Assembly: GCF_009362735.1 (NCBI RefSeq) | Contig: NZ_WHNP01000001.1 | Location: 303,603-367,602 of the forward strand | Length of the DNA: 64,000 nucleotides | Direction: 5' to 3' | From: Paraburkholderia franconis | Lineage (GTDB): Bacteria; Pseudomonadota; Gammaproteobacteria; Burkholderiales; Burkholderiaceae | Shown: piece by piece, positions 62,758 through 64,000 of the stretch | How positions within the stretch are numbered: the first letter of the stretch is position 1 | Layout of the letters: every line of letters starts with the position of its first letter | Notes under the pieces: generated by a model | The model's database searches: none | Told to the model about the DNA's origin: nothing | What the model saw: only the letters and a program-made list of their open reading frames with translations | Translations under genes and position numbers: made by a program

Positions 62758-63150
62758 TCAGACGGCTGCAATGCAATCGATTTCGATATCGAAGTGGCCC
62801 GGCCACGCGGGCACGCAAACGAAAATGCGCGCTGGCGGATCTTTCGGGAAATAGCGCGCATAGATGGCATTGACGGTCGCGAACTGCTCGACGGAAGTGC
62901 AGTAGACATTGCACTTCAACACATTATCGAGCGACGAGCCCGCTGTCTCGACGCACAGCTTCAACTGTTCGAGCACGAGTTCCGTTTGGCGTTCGAGCGG
63001 CGCATCCACGACTTCGCCCGTTGACGGATCGAACGGCGGCAGACCCGATACATAGATCGTGTCACCGTGCCGCGTGACGACGGAAGTCGGCGCCTTGAAT
63101 CGTTCGAGCCAGCTCGACAGCGGTTCGACCCGGATGATCGCGCGTTCCAT
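62758..63150 (-). CDS. RidA-family protein
   Basis: 130 residues: YVSGLPPFDPSTGEVVDAPLERQTELVLEQLKLCVETAGSSLDNVLKCNVYCTSVEQFATVNAIYARYFPKDPPARIFVCVP. The Arg that binds the substrate carboxylate (PARIF) and the late Glu (DIEIDCIA) of the deaminating RidA group are present. It probably hydrolyses reactive enamine/imine intermediates. The ATG at 63150 follows GAGGAG. Two-gene unit with the ABM gene. Confidence 0.92.
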   Translation of the reverse strand: MERAIIRVEPLSSWLERFKAPTSVVTRHGDTIYVSGLPPFDPSTGEVVDAPLERQTELVLEQLKLCVETAGSSLDNVLKCNVYCTSVEQFATVNAIYARYFPKDPPARIFVCVPAWPGHFDIEIDCIAAV

Positions 63151-63368
63151 TGCAGTGCTCCTCGTGCGTGATGTCGAAGCCATCGTAACGCCATCGGTAG
63201 CAATGATGTTTCAGACCGAAGCGAAATGACAGACGGGCGCGAATGGGCACGAATGCGTGCAGGAAACCTTCCTCATTTTTCGCTCATTCTTCAAGCCTAC
63301 GATGCACCCATCGATTCGACGCGCAGCGCGCGACAACATCCGGCGCGCTGTGGTGAGAGGGGAAAATC

Positions 63369-63650
63369 ATGAACAGGTCATAGGTCAAAGCATGTGCATC
63401 GGCACTCGTCGTTTCGCTCGCGCTGAGCGGCCGTGCGACGTTTGACGGGGCCGTCAATGTCTATTCGGCGTCGCAGGCGCAGCGTGAAGAGACGGTACGC
63501 TCGGGCACTGTCGAAAGCGTCGAAATCACCGTGCGGCTCGACGACGGCTCGCTGCGCGCCGTGACGCAAAGCGTCGAAGGTCCGATGTTCCATGCGGGCG
63601 AACGCGTCCGGCTCCTGTCGAGTGGCGGCGTCACGCGCGTGACGGTTTGA
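63369..63650 (+). pseudogene. Broken lipoprotein gene (amber codon and lost lipobox Cys)
   Basis: A frame starting ATG 63369 codes MNRS, then TAG (63381-63383), then continues open to TGA 63648-63650 as a typical signal (ALVVSLALSGRATFDG) and a compact C-terminal domain (SGTVESVEITVRLDDG...AGERVRLLSSGGVTRVTV). A lipoprotein lipobox would read LSGC; here the Cys codon is CGT (Arg) at 63432-63434. AGAGGGG lies upstream. The end matches the conserved tail of glycine-zipper (SlyB/Pcp-type) lipoproteins. No alternative start restores translation past the amber codon. Confidence 0.8.
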
Positions 63651-63673
63651 ATGACGCGTGATGCTCAAAAGCA

Positions 63674-63700
63674 AAACGGCCTCGCAATGCGAGGCCGTTT
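63674..63700 (+). terminator. Intrinsic terminator of the lipoprotein pseudogene
   Basis: AAACGGCCTCGC (63674-63685), a 3-nt loop, and GCGAGGCCGTTT (63689-63700): a perfect 12-bp stem including the T-run. It is located 24 bp after the pseudogene stop and directly before the group II intron boundary. Confidence 0.92.
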
Positions 63701-63703
63701 CAC

Positions 63704-64000
63704 GTGTGCGCCCAGCATGGGCGCACTCCTGCGGGTGGAAGTCCCGCCATAAGCTGATCACGGCAAATGAAGTGAAGCGCAACTGCATGAGGGTGACCGA
63801 GTGTGGGGAGGAAGCGTGGAGCGTAAATCGCGAGCCGATGGACAAGAACCGTATAGAAGGCGCTGCCGAGCAGGGCGAGCGGGCACGTAACCGCGAAGCT
63901 CCCGTGATCAAGGCGAAGTGGCGTAGATGCGGCGGTTGTGCGATGAAGGAGTGCGTTCTTACCTGGGGAGATCTCGCCTTGTGCCTGAAAGGGCGACGGC
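63704..64000 (+). mobile_element. Group II intron, 5' part (bacterial class C-like), continues beyond the window
   Basis: The sequence begins GTGTG/GTGCG, the group II 5' boundary type, 3-5 nt behind the terminator stem. Domain I helices are visible: GTGCGCCC (63706-63713) with GGGCGCAC (63719-63726), then GCGGG (63731-63735) with CCCGC (63743-63747). The stretch around 63955 (TTACCTGGGGAGATCTCGCC) is recalled from group II introns of Burkholderia and relatives. Bacterial class C introns insert next to intrinsic terminators, which is what is seen. The reverse transcriptase/maturase gene must lie to the right of the window. Confidence 0.82.

Overview
The window reads as a high-GC betaproteobacterial genome of the Burkholderia/Paraburkholderia/Caballeronia kind. 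Support comes from heavy GC3 codon use, families typical of that group (DUF3331, DUF3562, DUF2783, a VirJ/AcvB lipid hydrolase next to MprF), a catBAC cluster with divergent CatR, and many LysR/IclR/MarR regulators among catabolic genes. No rRNA, tRNA, replication or core translation genes were seen, so a secondary replicon or an accessory part of a chromosome is likely (inference).

Layout. 1-7.1 kb: two adjacent IclR regulators divergent from an unassigned catabolic unit (metallo-beta-lactamase-fold protein, MhpA-like flavin hydroxylase, DUF2783, MFS importer), ending against an Lrp regulator. 7.5-10.2 kb: NCS1 transporter and LysR regulator. 10.3-15.7 kb: an Rrf2 regulator, an azoreductase, a DUF3331 protein, an exported cupin and an MFS transporter; a shared 23-bp operator-like sequence precedes the Rrf2, azoreductase and cupin genes. 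15.7-19.2 kb: catR and catBAC, the catechol ortho-cleavage pathway. 19.2-22.2 kb: flavohaemoglobin hmp divergent from norR, with a sigma-54 promoter. 22.3-27.9 kb: two near-duplicate MarR regulators and a NodT/EmrA/EmrB tripartite efflux pump, with four copies of one operator. 28-34.2 kb: a TPR membrane protein, then mprF-acvB (lysyl-phosphatidylglycerol synthesis and hydrolysis). 34.3-39.4 kb: a 24-residue membrane peptide, a two-subunit molybdenum hydroxylase, a BON protein and pobA. 39.4-46.3 kb: an RpiR-ddpX-ddpABCDF operon for D-Ala-D-Ala dipeptide import and hydrolysis. 46.7-63.2 kb: stress and housekeeping genes (catalase, free methionine sulfoxide reductase, nitroreductase, TauE/SafE exporter, PLD-family lipoprotein, AhpD-like protein, FKBP, CHAD, YjbQ, RidA and others). 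63.4-64 kb: a broken lipoprotein gene, its terminator, and the 5' end of a group II intron placed right behind that terminator hairpin.

Together the genes describe a soil or plant-associated organism that degrades aromatics (catechol and 4-hydroxybenzoate branches plus at least one unassigned hydroxylase), resists nitric oxide, peroxides, quinones and drugs, remodels its membrane lipids, and can scavenge peptidoglycan-derived dipeptide. The least explained parts are the MBL/hydroxylase/DUF2783 unit, the Rrf2 operator set, and an ArsC-like protein that lacks key catalytic residues.
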